This document shows, piece by piece, positions 21,543-34,073 of a stretch of 64,000 nucleotides of DNA; within the stretch, counting starts at the first letter, position 1; the number at the start of each line of letters is the position of its first letter. The stretch comes from Mesodorylaimus sp. YZB2_4 (taxonomy: Eukaryota; Nematoda; Enoplea; Dorylaimida; Dorylaimidae). Location of the stretch: positions 558,001 through 622,000 of the forward strand of contig JASANH010000104.1 in NCBI GenBank assembly GCA_030248295.1, read 5' to 3'. Under the pieces are notes generated by a model that searched no databases, had not been told where the DNA came from, and worked only from the letters and a program-made list of their open reading frames with translations. A program made the position numbers and the translations under genes.

Positions 21543-24500
21543 ATGTCTTTACCGTCGTCAAACTCGATTGGCGAAGAAGTGGGTAATTCTACTGGTAAAA
21601 CTCAATCAGGCGAGTCGGCCGAAATCCTTTCTGAATCGACTTCATCGACGACTACAGCTACAACTCAATCTAACGGTAAATATGAGATGTTCACAGGAAA
21701 CTCTTCTTTTTATGCTTTTTTATTGAGTGGTCAATCAGCTATTCTCGAAATAGATCCTTTGAATGTACATAGCTACCAACATAGGCTTAGGAGCAATGCG
21801 AATCTGTTGTTGACAGTTTGTATACACAGTACTATGTATGTCATTAAGAAGGATGACTAGCCCTCAGAACCTGACTGCGGTATATATCCGTCTCATTAAG
21901 CGGCCAGAACAGGTTACTAGCTCCGGGACTCTGTAGAGCTTCTGCAGCTAATTGGAAGCATTTTGTTGCCTTGATTCACTCTTCGTCAAGTCGAGCCTTA
22001 TTGCTTCGTTTTGACACTTCTAGGTTCAATTTCGAAGGAAGAAGTTCGGCGTTATGAATCAACCATATTGGTGAGCGACACGCCTTCGCAAGAGTCAGAA
22101 AGGTGATAATTTCTTAGTTACTAGTGGTCGGGAAATGACGGTTCTGCTGATATGTTACAGCTCTGAATTGGGCGCTTCTGCGCCAGATCATCCCGAGGTG
22201 GTACCAGATTCAAACGACGGTATAGCGGATGAAACTCCTGAAACGCAGGCGCCATTATTTGGACGTAGTGCTACCTCAGCAGTATGCGGTTTATATGATT
22301 CCTTTCTTTTTGATCCCGAAGTTTTGGCGTTTTAGGTTGGAAACGAAGCGCCTGAAAACAGTGGTGATAGTAATGTTGAAATGAATGCAGCGAATTTGCC
22401 GTCCAAAGTCACTTCGGAGACTTCCGTGAAAATCGTTGAAAACGAACCGGAATTGATTGTTCTGTCATCGTCGTCATCGGTTGTTGAGTCACCGTTGCAT
22501 CCGTCTGCTGCGGATGCGTCCAGCGACGAAATGCATTTGCATCTGGATCATCACAGCGACTCCATGGAAAGCAGTCGAGATGGTATGTTCTGCATGAATT
22601 GTGCCCAACTAAATCTATAAAAAGGACTGATTTTAGTATCAACGAAACCGAAGTCGCAGGCAGAGATGGTTGAGCCCACACCACCGAGTGCCAATGTCTC
22701 TGCGGACAAGGAGAAGCCTAAACCAAAAGAAAATGACGCGGGCACCGAAAAATCAAAAGATGGAAAAGACAGCAGCGAGGATAAGGCTAGTAAGGAAAGT
22801 GGGGAGAAAGAAGGAGACAAGGAATCAGCCGCGATTCCCATGCCAGACATCGAAGAGCCGATTAAGGTCAAATACATTGTTCCGTTGGAAGAATTAAACG
22901 ACGCCAGGTAAGAAGAGTAGCTGTTTGCCTGTTTTTCTAAATGCTAAACGTTACCTTTTTTTAGCACCAAGCCGAAAACCAGTACCGAACAAAAGGAAAG
23001 TAGCGCCGAAAGCCAGGAGGACGAAAAGGAAGCAGAGTAAGAGGATTCCTTGCGTGTACACTATTTCCTCGAGCCTATCCCCCGCGGGTCGCATGACCAA
23101 CAAGAGGGGCGCCAAAATCACGTTCACCAGTACGCATGGAATCAAACCCAACTTTTAATTACCACCGTAACGAAATATGCTGCTGTTGTAAATGCCAAAA
23201 AGCTTTGGAGCTGCGGTCACCTTGTTCGAAGCAGTTGAATTTTTATGCTCCCCTAAGACAGGGCAATCGAAACTACTACATATTTTTCTGGGGAAACGGT
23301 TTCTACAGAAATATTACATTGAAGAGATTTTCAGGGATGATCAGGAGGAAGACGCAGAAGAACCGCAAGAAACTTCAAAAACCAGGAAGGTAATTGGCAA
23401 TGTTGTGCAGAAAGAAATAACGTTAGTATCATGTGGTAGCTGTTTTGTAGGGCGCATCCAGTGGGCGTGGTCGAGGCAGAGGACGCGGCAGTCGTCGCAG
23501 TCGTGGTCGAGTAACTCGTGCCGTGGTACGTGGCCGTTCCCCGCGCCAACAAGAGGAAGAACAAGGCGAGCAGGATGATGAATCGGCACCAGCTACAGAC
23601 GATGTTGGTGATGAAGCTGGTAAAGATAATGGAGCGACAAAAACACCGGCTGAAAAGGAGAGTTTGAAAGAGACCGACGAAGGTGACCAGGAGAAGGATG
23701 CAAGTCCGTCAGCATCGCCCAGAAAGAGACGTCGTCGAGCTGGCATTGATGCCCAGTTGGTAGCAGAAACTAAAGCTCACGGCGAAGTACGCACTGAAGT
23801 TGTTAGAAGTTATAAATTATCAGCTCGCTGTTTATAGGAGCAACCAGGAACGGAGACACGGCGGGTGCTCCGCAATCGTTACCAGTCACCAGTGGGCAGT
23901 GGAAGCGGCCATGAAGGAACTCCTCGGAAACGCCGGGCGCAACATTCTACGGTGAGAAATTGCGAAGTTCGCTGTAAAGAATTATTTTTATTCTTTTCAT
24001 TTTTAGAGCAGTGCAGATGAAGGACACGATGGTGAGGTGGTAAGCGATCGTTGGTTAGCTACGTAAATAATCGTTGTGCTAATTGCCGCATTTGCTTGCA
24101 TTTAAGGAAAAAGCTACTCGATCCAAACGAGGTGGCACGAGGCGGCGCTCTCCGGATTCGTCACCAAACCAACAACAGTCTCGCTCGAAGCGTTCGCGTG
24201 TTGCTAGCGAGGAACAAAAACAGCAAGTATTGTCCTCGGACAGCGAAGCAAAAGAAGAAAAACGTTCGCTGCGAACTCGTGGTTCCGAAACGCCGATGGA
24301 AGTAGGCGAATCGAGCAAATCGACATCAAAACAAGCTCCTGCTCGCGCTCGACGATCTCGTGGTGGCGGTGGCGCTTCTAGCTCCCGAAAGAAGACCGAT
24401 GATCCGTTCCATTTCGACGATACAGCCGATGCCGCACCCGCTGGTCCATTCCGTCGTGTCAATTTATCCAAATCGAATTTCGGGGATATGAAGTTTACAA

Positions 24501-27500
24501 AGGCGTTGGAAAAGTCGACCGAGAAGAAGTGAGGATGTTGATAATTAATGTTGGCTTAGACCGAATGTAACCTATGACTTCTTCAGCAAGTATACAGTTA
24601 CATCGAAGGCGGCCGAACTAAAGAGGCAACATACTGGCGACACCGTTATAGTAAGTCGCTCACCATTACGTGTGGGTTTGGGAATGTCCCACTTTTTGAA
24701 CAGCGCGTCGAGTCAAAACGGTTATCTTCTGTCGGGGGGGGGGGGGGGGGTATTGTCTTGATCGCTTGAAAACTATTCACTTTTTTGCCTTTTCTTGTCC
24801 ATCCTTTGTTGTGCTAGTTATGTGATTCATTTTATTTTTTGTTAACCGGTCTTCTTTTTTGTTGCTCGCGCAGATTTCGGATAGCCCTGCGGAAGCTGGT
24901 CGCAGTCCACCTTTATATAGAGTGACTACGTCTAAGCATTACGTTATCGAAAAACTTAGTCCCAGGACGAATCGTGTTCTAAAAACGTTGGAGACGGATG
25001 TATAGTTTTTGGTTTTCTTTATTTAAAAACTTTTTTTGCTGGTTTCCGAACCTTGATATAGACCAGTGTTTTGTCATTTCAGAAAAAGGAAGGCTCGAAG
25101 CTTACTCACTCGCTCAGCCCCGATTTGAAAAGGCAAATGAGTCCAGAGAAGATGACCCCATCATCTGGTAATTTGGCCGATGTTTCGTCGGGAAGCACTA
25201 GCGTGGGCTCGAAGACGTAAGTTGAGGTTGGCGTAGGTTGTGCGAGTACAGTATGTCTGACTTGCCCTTTTATTTTGTAGACAAGACTCGCTTGGCCGTA
25301 AACGCTATTTGGACAATATAATGGATAAGGACGACCGTCCCTCGGGAAGTAAGTTGTACTTGGAACATTTGGGAATGTATGGACGGAGTTGGTTTGTGTT
25401 CTAGGCTCGGCACGTAGCAGCCAGTCGCGTAATCGGTCTTCTGCTGGTAGCAAGGCTGCGGGATCTGTTTCGTTATTTTCTGATATCGATATGTCGGGTG
25501 ATTTTTCGTCGCCTGCCAGTGCTCGCGGTCGTGGCACCAAGCGAGGTGCGCGGTCGGGCGTCGACGATGGAAGTACTAGTGGAGGTGGATCGCCAAATCG
25601 AGAAAGGAAACGCAGACGAAGGACCACTGATCAGGTGACCCCGAAACCGAAGAAACCGGAAGCGAAAAAACTGACCCCAGATGAGCAAATAAATGCCGAT
25701 TTCCCATCTCAGAATACAGCAGCATTAGCTCCGGGTATGCCGCCGTCTTTTAAAGCTGGAGGACGTCTGTGCAAAGCTGAGGATTTATTGCAGGGGCACG
25801 GGTCTTGGCCAGATGGACAGATAAGTGTTTTTACGCGGCCACGGTTATCACTGACGAGGGATTAGGACGGTAAGCTTGTGACTCCTACTTCTGACCTGTG
25901 GCTGATTTTGAGAGATCCTCTTCATTTTCAGTTACAAGGTGGCCTATTATGACGGGGCGGTCAGAGTGACTCCGCGCCCAGATTTGGTGCCCGTTTCGCA
26001 ACTGAAACCAGGCGACATGGTGAGCGATGGGTGGTGGGGCAAGGTTGTTGTTGTCTCACATTGACTTGTGTTTCAGTTGATGGTGTCGAAGACATCCGAA
26101 GCTGGAGAAGCCGATTTGGAGCCAGTTAAGATTACTAAGGTGAGGCAATATTGTTTTTCAGTCATTTACAATAGTCTTATTTATTGATATTGTCTTCTTT
26201 GTTAGACTCCATCGTCATCTAATAGCGAGCAGTGGTTTGGTGGAATATTCGAAGTGGAAAACGAAGTTCAAGAATGCAAGGAACAGTAAGTAGTGCACAT
26301 AATTGGAATCTGCGTCTGATAAAACGTCTGATCGACTTTAGGACTTCGTGGGAAAAATTTGTAATTGACGTTGATCAGACGAAGCACTACGTCACAACCA
26401 GCGTGAATAAAGCTGCGCAGGATATTACTTCTGGTTAGTGTTGTACGAAGGGGAGATCGCAAAGTATAATTAGTGTAATAGTTCTTTTTCAGATAATATT
26501 ACTGAGAAGAAGGAGCGAAGCACTCGTAGCCGTGGCACTGCGGAACAGCAAGTGGAACAGGAAGAAACTGAAGGCAAAGACGAAGAAAAGCTGGATTCAC
26601 CCAAGTCGCGTCGTACCCGCTCTCCTCGTACGCCGAGTTCTCGTCGTAGCGCTGCACCATCAGCAGCTTCGTCGGCCGAATCGTCGAGTACGAGCTCTAA
26701 GCGTCGTCGAGTGGGAGGTGAGTGCTGGTGTCGAAAATTTTTTGGTGTATCGAACCATGTTCTCCTGTGTTTCAGAATCCTTTGGGCGCGTCAAGAAAAT
26801 CGGATCGGCAGCTTCTCGACGTAAGTTCTGATATGCTAGGGTCGGTTGATATGGCTGAAAGGAATTTTTTGTTCCAGGTCACCAGCCGCCGCAAATTTTT
26901 GCTGGATTGAAATTTGTTCTCACATCGGCGAATCGTAGGGCCAAGGAGAATGATTCGTCAGAAGGTAAATCACATTTGACACGGCCGCCTCTTGCTTATC
27001 TGATATAACTTTTTGGATGTTAGCAGAAGAGAGACCGACTACAATTACTTTTAATAAGAAGCATGTTCGGCAACTGATCGAAGACCATGGAGGATCGGTG
27101 GTGGACGAATTTTTGGTATATGCCTTTTTTAGAGTTGTGGTGTTTTAGTAGTCTTTCTGCGTTTTAGCAAGTGATGGACTTGGCGCGCTGTTTTCTCATC
27201 GCCGATACTCATTATCGAACGCACAAGTACTTATCAGCTTTGGCCCGGGCTGTACCGTGCGTCAAGCACACTTGGATTCACGACTCGTGCTCGGCAAAGG
27301 AGTTGTTGGACCATGCAAGCTACATGTTGGCGGCCGGGTATAGTTTGGAGAGCGATAAGATTTTACCTTGGTAAGCCAGTGTGTACCAGTAATTTGGACC
27401 GTGTAATATGGGTCGGGTGTTTTTAGGCACGACAAGTGCCCGAATTTGTTGGCCGGGAAGTCGGTTTTGGTGTACACTGAGAATCGACCGAACAACCCAG

Positions 27501-27904
27501 GGTCGTTGGATTTCGTACAAATATGGGCGCCGTTAGTGAAATGTATGGGCGCTAATGTGATTGAGTCGTCACCAAGCTGTAAGTTCTTGAAACTGGCCAA
27601 TGCAGGGTGTGCAATTTATATTGCTCATTTTTTAGCTGGCACCGACGAAGTGGACATTTTGCTGACCGATGCCACTTGTTCGCAAACGCAATTGCAAGCC
27701 GCCGAATCGCGCGGTGCTAAAGTGGTATCGTCGGAGTGGTTGATTCAAGCTATCATTACTGGTCGTCAGCCGCGCCCTGATGGCCATAAGAAATACGAGT
27801 ATGACTACGTGGAGCCAACGGTGTCTGCCGGCGCCGGGGCCACCACCACTGCGGCTGCGACTGGTGGAGGAGGCAGCAGCATCAATGAAAATCCAACTCC
27901 GTAG
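21543..27904 (+). CDS. 53BP1/HSR-9-like DNA double-strand-break adaptor
   Basis: Chromatin adaptor recruited to DNA breaks through modified nucleosomes, built from roughly 20 exons split by mostly short introns. The N-terminal half (from 21543) is Ser/Glu/Lys-rich and disordered, with many SQ/TQ-like sites. Exon 23454 onward encodes an Arg-Gly block (GRGRGRGRGSRRSRGR), as in the GAR region ahead of the Tudor domain in 53BP1. The tandem Tudor lies at 25798 to about 26290. Joining 25798-25869 to 25932 gives ARVLARWTDKCFYAAT then RYKVAYYDGAVRV, which keeps the aromatic cage residues and the Asp that reads H4K20me2. Tandem BRCT domains end the protein (26880-27904): [31 protein letters not shown]-like AAGYSLES, DILLTDATC and VVSSEWLIQAIITG. 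The order GAR-Tudor-BRCT is diagnostic. Confidence 0.9.
24734..24750 (+). repeat. Poly-G run (17 G)
   Basis: Seventeen consecutive guanines in an intron of the 53BP1-like gene, similar to the run at 16738. Length-unstable and potentially quadruplex-forming. Confidence 0.9.
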
Positions 27905-28663
27905 AACATTCAGGGGAGGGATTGCGGAAGTGGAGGATGTGGCGTTTGGTTTGTGTCGTTTCTTGATCGTAAGCATGTTAAGTTTGTGCAGTTGAGGTTG
28001 ACGAGGATTGATGATGTGTGACCGATTGCGTTACTGTATCTTTAAAAGCGTGGTGGTTCAGTGTGGAACTTCTATTTTATCTGCGTATACGTAGTAGTAT
28101 TTGCTGTCGACGAGATATGAGGGGCCTATCTAACACTGTTAAGCAGATGGAGACACGACGAGGATGCTATGCTGTCGTCAGTTAGAATGTTGTGGCGTTA
28201 TCAGTAAATGGTGTCATTGGTGAGTTGCGGGTGATCTCTGCCTTCTCGCTGTATGGCAGTGGTCATGGTGGAGGAGCAAACAAGGCAGATAGGCCTACGT
28301 ATAGGTCTGGTCGGCACACCCCACCTTCACACACACTCGCTGTAATTTAGTTTAGTTGTATACCAGTGCGATCAGCACCTTGCTTAGGGACGGAAGGCAC
28401 CCTATGCTTGACAACATCCACTAGAAGGGTGCGAATTCCAAACACCGTTGGAGGGGGGGGGATTGAAGTCAAACAGGTCCTGGGTCGTAAGTTCTGTTAC
28501 ACCTTATTTGAATCGCCGCCAAAAATACTGTACTTGCGGGTAGCGAGTGAGCAGTATGATCCAAGTTGTCTGCTATCGGAGCAAAGCAGCCATAAATGGT
28601 TTATGGTTTTTTATCTATCTTTACTAAATTGTAAGTTCCACCAACTGTGACTGACAGACAGAA
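27905..28663. other. Intergenic, nothing coding recognised
   Basis: Downstream of the 53BP1-like stop. A run of ten G (about 28449-28458) is the only notable base pattern. No gene is supported. Confidence 0.4.
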
Positions 28664-29071
28664 ATGAAGTCTCTTGAATTCAAGCGTAATTTTATAAAAA
28701 ATCTTCACTCTAAGGGTCTGACCCCGGCCCAAATTATTCATCAAGGGAAAGCTCACGAAATTGGGCGAGCGCTGGTTTATCGAACAATTAAGCGAATCAA
28801 GGAAACTGGTGACGTGATCGATGGCAAGAGATCAGGTCGACCTCGATCGATTCGGACAACAAACCGAATGAAAAGGGTTCGAGAGAAAATCCGACGAAAT
28901 CCCAGTCGATCAGCCAGAAAATTGGCAAAGGAGGAAGGAATCAGTGATCGATCGATGCGACGATTACTAACTAATGATCTCGGACTGAAAAGCTATAAAA
29001 AAATCCGCCGGAGTGGTCTGAAGGAAGAGCAAAAGAAAGAATGGGTCAAAAAATCGAATTCGTTGCTGTAA
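28664..29071 (+). mobile_element. Truncated Tc1/mariner element: DNA-binding half of transposase only
   Basis: A 135-residue frame contains the paired-type bipartite helix-turn-helix of Tc1/mariner transposases. The first HTH is about residues 1-50 (KRNFIKNLHSKGLTPAQI, YRTIKRIKETG). A GRPR-like AT-hook follows (GKRSGRPRSIRT). The second HTH contains NPSRSARKLAKEEGISDRSM and MRRLLTNDLGLKSYK. The frame stops after SNSLL, just where the DDE/D catalytic domain should begin. A terminal-inverted-repeat-like sequence (CTTGCCACACCCTGTA, 29076-29091) follows at once. The catalytic half has therefore been deleted and the copy cannot transpose by itself. No matching 5' inverted repeat was found. The intact frame leaves open a domesticated DNA-binding protein. 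Confidence 0.8.
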
Positions 29072-29825
29072 AACTCTTGCCACACCCTGTACATTCCATG
29101 TTCAAGCATGTACTGTTTCTTTAGTTCGAGTCGTGCACCCAGTTTGGTCAGTATATTAGTGCGGTAAATGAAGGCAGTTGTTGCAAAAGAAAAAAACGGG
29201 CGTTAGTGTTGTTGGATTGTTCATCAGTGTTTATGACAGGGAAATTCGTCACGGCAGAAAGATGATATCATTTGACTATGTGCATAATATAATCCATGAC
29301 GGACTTTCACCCCAATTTTTCTTACTCGCATCCTCCAGTCCAATTCTCATCTCCAGTTCACTCTACTCCCTCAAAAAAGTCCTGCAGTTTTAAGCCCCCT
29401 TCCCCCTCCAAGAGCCTAAATAAAAGAATAATCTCACACTCTGATCCTCGTAAAATCGGCTCGATATGGACTGTGATCTCACAGATCTGGACTCGGTCTA
29501 CGCTGCGTACAGTGCATGTACATAAGTGTGCGTACCTGGTCCATCTGCTGCCTCTCTGCAAACTACCGTGTACAGTCAAATATGAGTTGACCTAGGGACC
29601 AAGGAGTGAGAGCAGGGGAAGCTAGTCTATACAGTGTGCACCAGGAGGATCCTGCAGGGTCGCTCCTCCCGCACATGTTATCGCTGATGGAACCACACCG
29701 CCTAATCCTGCCTCGGTCCCCTCATGGAATTACAAAACAATCTTTCATCTCCTCTTCAATCTGGTTTTGCAAGTGCTATCTAAAGATCCCGTGGTCTTAT
29801 CCTTTTTTGGCCTCACGCATGTTTT
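29072..29825. other. Intergenic, no gene recognised
   Basis: Between the transposon relic and SINE copy 2. No supported coding sequence was seen. Confidence 0.4.
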
Positions 29826-30140
29826 GTCTAGCCGGCCAGCCTGTGCGGGAACAGCATCACTAGGAGCACCTCCACACAAGAGCACCGTCTTGGACTGGAC
29901 ACCGTCTTCTCCGGACTGTGAACCCTGTCGGTGTTCGACAGCCGAGACTGTCCACTCGTTTGGCTCCCGTCTCTCCACGCGGAGCACCTCGACGGTACTG
30001 GCTGAGTCGCCCACGGCCTGGCGTGCAAGTTCGGCGAGGGTTAGGCTTACGAACCCCCATCACCTGGGACGAGCACAGCCAGTCGCTACCTTGCAGTACG
30101 GGTAGACAAATGCTGAACCGCTGCGCCACCGCGGCCGCTT
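29826..30140 (-). mobile_element. tRNA-derived SINE, copy 2
   Basis: The body aligns with copy 1 (2148-2586), for example over CAGCCGAGACTG, CTCGTTTGGCT and GGCCTGGCGTGCAA. The minus-strand head starts with GCGGTGGCGCAGCGGTTCAGC, a clear A-box. The B-box region is shortened by a small deletion (GGGTTCGTAAGCC remains). The ends are approximate. Confidence 0.65.
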
Positions 30141-31144
30141 CGTTTCATGCTTGAATGCTTATGACATCAGTTTATCTTAGTTTCTTTTTTTTGAGTATTT
30201 CTTCTGTCACTGCTCTCTTAGAAGTTCCGACAAGTCCTACATCAGCGGACGATCTCGTTTCTTTACGGCAGGTTTTTTTCTTGACTTCACGATCAGAGGT
30301 CATGCAAATATTGCAGGGTGTTGGAGACAAATGCAAGGGGTTCACATAAAGACCACGTTTTGCAATGCTCGTCAGAGATGGCACTAAAATCCTTTGCTCG
30401 CTTGCCAACTCAACCTCGATTTCGGTCTCGTCTCCTGATTAACTCGATCAGTGCACTGATAAGTGGGGATAAGAGTACAGTATACCCGCCTACTACCGGG
30501 GTACCGGGGTATGGGGCTCGTAATCGAGTCCTCCCGGCTACTTGCCCTACAACGAGCTGCGGCTAAGCACTAATTCGTGTGCGGTGTGATCAGTTTCTGG
30601 GTGGCATCTTAAAAAATCCGTCGACACCTCTAACTGTCACGCCCCCACCCCAAGAATGCTCGTCGCCTTCGTGACCATGGCGTCAAGTACAGTATCCAAT
30701 CAACCCATCAATTGAAGTGAATGTTTAGGTCTGTTTCACTGAAGGAGTGGTTAGTGGACCTTCCGCAGCCAAAAGCCCAGAGAAGCAAGCCAACTTATGT
30801 GCCCTGGTCCACAACTGAAAGATCACTCTGACAGGTAACGCTCGCTGCTAGTGTAGCCAGCCTCCCTAGCGGTTGGGAGTAATGGATCCCTCCCCTGGCT
30901 GGGTTGATGTTTCTAGGGCATGTATAGTCGCGAGACTAACCTGCCTCCAGTCGGAGTTTTTGTCCCAGAGACTTCGCTCTCTCACTTCTCCCGCCGCCTG
31001 GGTGCGCTGCTTACACTAGCTCTACGCGGGGAACTGATTGCGAAACGAGTCTCTAACACAGTGACAAGAAGGGTTGATATTAGAGTCAAGATCTCTCGCC
31101 TCGAACATAGCAACTACCCAAGATCGACTCTCCACCCAGGACAA
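30141..31144. other. Intergenic, no gene recognised
   Basis: About 1 kb with only short unsupported frames. It probably contains 3' flanking sequence of the minus-strand phosphatase gene. Confidence 0.4.
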
Positions 31145-33291
31145 TCACACTGGCTTCTTCTGGATCGTTGATTTTCCATCCACATGTGGCTCGTTCGCTT
31201 GCTGCAAAGCCGCGCGTCGTCTACTACGTCGAAGAGTTTGACTCGCTAAAGCACGAAGATGCTGAAGAGACTGGGCCCAGTGCTGGTATCACTCACCTCC
31301 CGTTTCTTTGTACACAGTGGCGATGAATTCGAGGACCTTGTACACGACGACCACTTGCACATCCGGCTCGCCCATTCCGAATGCCTTCCAACGATGCCGT
31401 CGAATGAAGCGGAAAATACCGAGCACATTCAACTTCTTGGCATCCAACCACATCTCGCTGCCGATATACACGGCCACAAAGCCAGCCGATCGCTCAACAC
31501 CCAGTGCGCAGTGGGCCATTAAAGCTGGTAAGCCCTCCTTGTCTCGCTCTCGATGCTGCATTCGGACGTGGGAAACGGCATTGGCCAATTTCTCGATATC
31601 TTCGGGCGATGGTATCACTTCATCGGGCCACATTGCGATGTGGATAAATTCCAACTGAAAAAAGGTATATTTGTGAAGTGGACTGCATCTGCTTACCGCA
31701 TACCCACCTGTCTCGATTCCTGGCCACGCCTGACGGTGACATGATATGATACGAACTCGTTCTGCGAGCCATGCACGATCATATCATTATGAATGAAGAA
31801 TGGTCCGCTCACGAGAGACCCCGACCTCTCCAAGGGAATATACGGATCGATCTTGGACCTGACCCCTTCTTTTAACGGACCGAGCCAGACAACGACGCCG
31901 ACCTGGAACTGAGGTGCAAGACTGGGAGTGGTGGAAGATTCCATGCCTACCATCTCCTGCCATATAGCCTTCCAGTGATTGACGAACTGTTTGGGCAGCG
32001 GGGCTTGGCACAACAGTAAGGTGGCGCCGAAGTAATCGAACAAGCGATTCATGTGCAGCCAACTGGCGCTCGTTAAGGTCGTATTCTTTTTCGGCTGTGC
32101 ATCAGCAATAAACACTTGGCTGTCACGTCGAACCATTGGCTTCGCTGATCGACAGCCGGCTAATTTGTTCACAAAACCGAGTTTCTCGTCCGCCTTTTCC
32201 TTTTCTGCGTCGGCGATAGAATGCAAAAATTGTAGCATTTTCGTCGATGGTCGCCCGAACTTCCGCTGTCGTTGCATCGTCTCGATCTTCGCCACTTCTT
32301 TGACGAATCCACCATAGCCTACCGCGCCTTTCGCATTGGTCAATCGCTGAAGAGCATCATACGGTTCCTTGATCACCGTCGTCTGATCGCAGAGCATGTC
32401 ACGTCGAAATTGCCTTCGATCTGAAATGCACAGTCGTCAGCTCCGAGTGAATCGAAACGAAAATAAATCTGAATACTTCCAAAAAAGAACAGGACGGCTG
32501 CCACAACAGCCAACGCAACGATGAAAACGGTCGCGAATGTTAAGCCAATTATCGTTCCGGCTTCTGAAAACATCTGTCTATTAGTAAAATAATAACGTGT
32601 GCCGCGTGCTCATACCCCAGGAATGGTGGGATTTCTTGGTCGCGGTCGTGCTATTGGTCGACGACGAGGTCTGATCCGTCGATGCGGTGGAAGCAGAGGA
32701 CGATGAGGATGTGGAAGACGACGAGGACGAGGACGACGAAGTGGACGTGGACGTGGAAGACGATGAGGATGAGGAGGACGATGAGGATGAGGAGGACGAT
32801 GAGGACGACGAGGACGAGGATGAGGAAGAAGTGGAGGACAAGGAGGATGTAGAGCCAGAAGAAGACGTTTTTGTTCCCGAGCTGCCTAAAGTATCCAAGA
32901 TCCAAGCCCCTTTAGCCTATTTGCTGTGTTGACCTTACTTGCAGAATCGGATGATGTATCGGAGCTCGTACTGGTCTCTGTGCTTGGATCTGTGTTCATG
33001 CCCACCGTCTCTTTGGTGGTTTCATTGGAGCCCGAAGGCGTCTTCATCGAATTCGTATCGGATGTCGTCTTCGAAGATTGATCTGAAAAGGGTCTGAGCA
33101 AGCCTACTTGGATTCGACATGCCTGTGCTTACTCTCAAGCACGCTGCCGGAAGTTGGCATTGCGTTAGATTCTAAAATGAAAGGTAGCTGCAAGAACAGA
33201 GAAACCACCGAAAAAGATATCTTATGATACCTGAGACGTACGATCCTGCGAACACTGCCACCAATATTAGTGCAACCCAAACGAAATTCAT
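31145..33291 (-). CDS. Receptor-type protein tyrosine phosphatase, divergent
   Basis: Type I membrane protein. Exon 1 (33291-33231) encodes a signal peptide (MNFVWVALILVAVFAG). The ectodomain is Ser/Thr-rich and mucin-like, including a long Ser run at about 32650-32880. A membrane helix follows (GLTFATVFIVALAVVAAVLF, about 32540-32480). The phosphatase domain lies in 32420-31708 and 31654-31297, with a short basic tail in 31245-31145. The WPD loop is AMWPDEVIP. The signature reads AHCALGVERSAG, so the Cys-x5-Arg nucleophile loop and the general-acid Asp are present, but SAG has become ALG. The KNRY substrate loop is not recognisable, and the Q loop keeps only one Gln (EPDVQV). Activity may be low or substrate-restricted. 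Expanded divergent receptor phosphatases of this kind are known in nematodes. Confidence 0.85.
32650..32885 (-). repeat. Ser-coding trinucleotide-type repeat in the phosphatase ectodomain
   Basis: GAC/GAGGAT-type repeats on the plus strand read as TCx/AGx serine codons on the minus strand, giving a near-continuous Ser tract with a few Thr. It is in frame with the receptor phosphatase, so it probably forms an extended, O-glycosylated stalk. Its length is likely polymorphic. Confidence 0.8.
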
Positions 33292-34073
33292 CGCAAGTGA
33301 TGATCAAAATGCAGTTCGCCGGGCTGAAATGCGACGATGTAATGACCCGCTGGTGGTAGCGCAGTGCTTCGCCCAAGGCAGTTTACAGTACAGTACACTG
33401 TAGCCATGCCATAGAATAGGCGGCACCTGCGCGAGCACTTTGATCAAGTATGTATATAAGATACACAGTACAGCACGACATGCCGACGACTGTCGTTTGG
33501 GTTGGGCGACCAAGAGAGTTGGGTACATATAGATGATATATAGAGGCCAAACTCCTTGGTTTTATTTTTTCAGCAAGCGAGCGACTTCTTCGTGCTCTCG
33601 TAAAATACAGTGGCTGCAATCTACGATGCAAATTTTCTGATCGTTAGCTTTATGTTTCGACAACAAATCCGCTGCTGGATACTCTAGCTCTGCACCTTTC
33701 TCCACTCAATCGCGAGTATCCAATTCAACCATAGTCCTTACTCACTGCTCTGCGGCCTGTAGTAGTTCGATACTACTCTACCATTGGTCTTACACTTAAC
33801 TCTTCACGCCGCAATTACAAACATAACCAGTCATCATGTTGAGACCTGTTATCTGAAGTGACGGAAATACCGCGGTCCTGCTTTATTTCAAGAACATGAT
33901 GTTGTAATCGGTAACGCGAAACTAAACATTGATTTTTATTTCATATTTCGATTTACTACCATGGAAGTATACAAATTGGTAGCTAGTTACAATAGCTGAC
34001 GATGAAAAGCACGCTACAGAGCTCACTGCGTTCACAATGTTTGGCGATGTGCAGTCTGTTCGTCGATGTATGT
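33292..34073. other. Intergenic, no gene recognised
   Basis: Should include the phosphatase promoter and the 3' flank of the CBM48 gene. No repeat or RNA gene was recognised. Confidence 0.4.

Noticed and set aside
22551..22877. Ser/Leu-rich minus-strand frame
   Set aside because: Antisense of an exon of the 53BP1-like gene.
32687..32932. Asp/Glu-rich plus-strand open frame
   Set aside because: Antisense shadow of the Ser-rich phosphatase ectodomain repeat.
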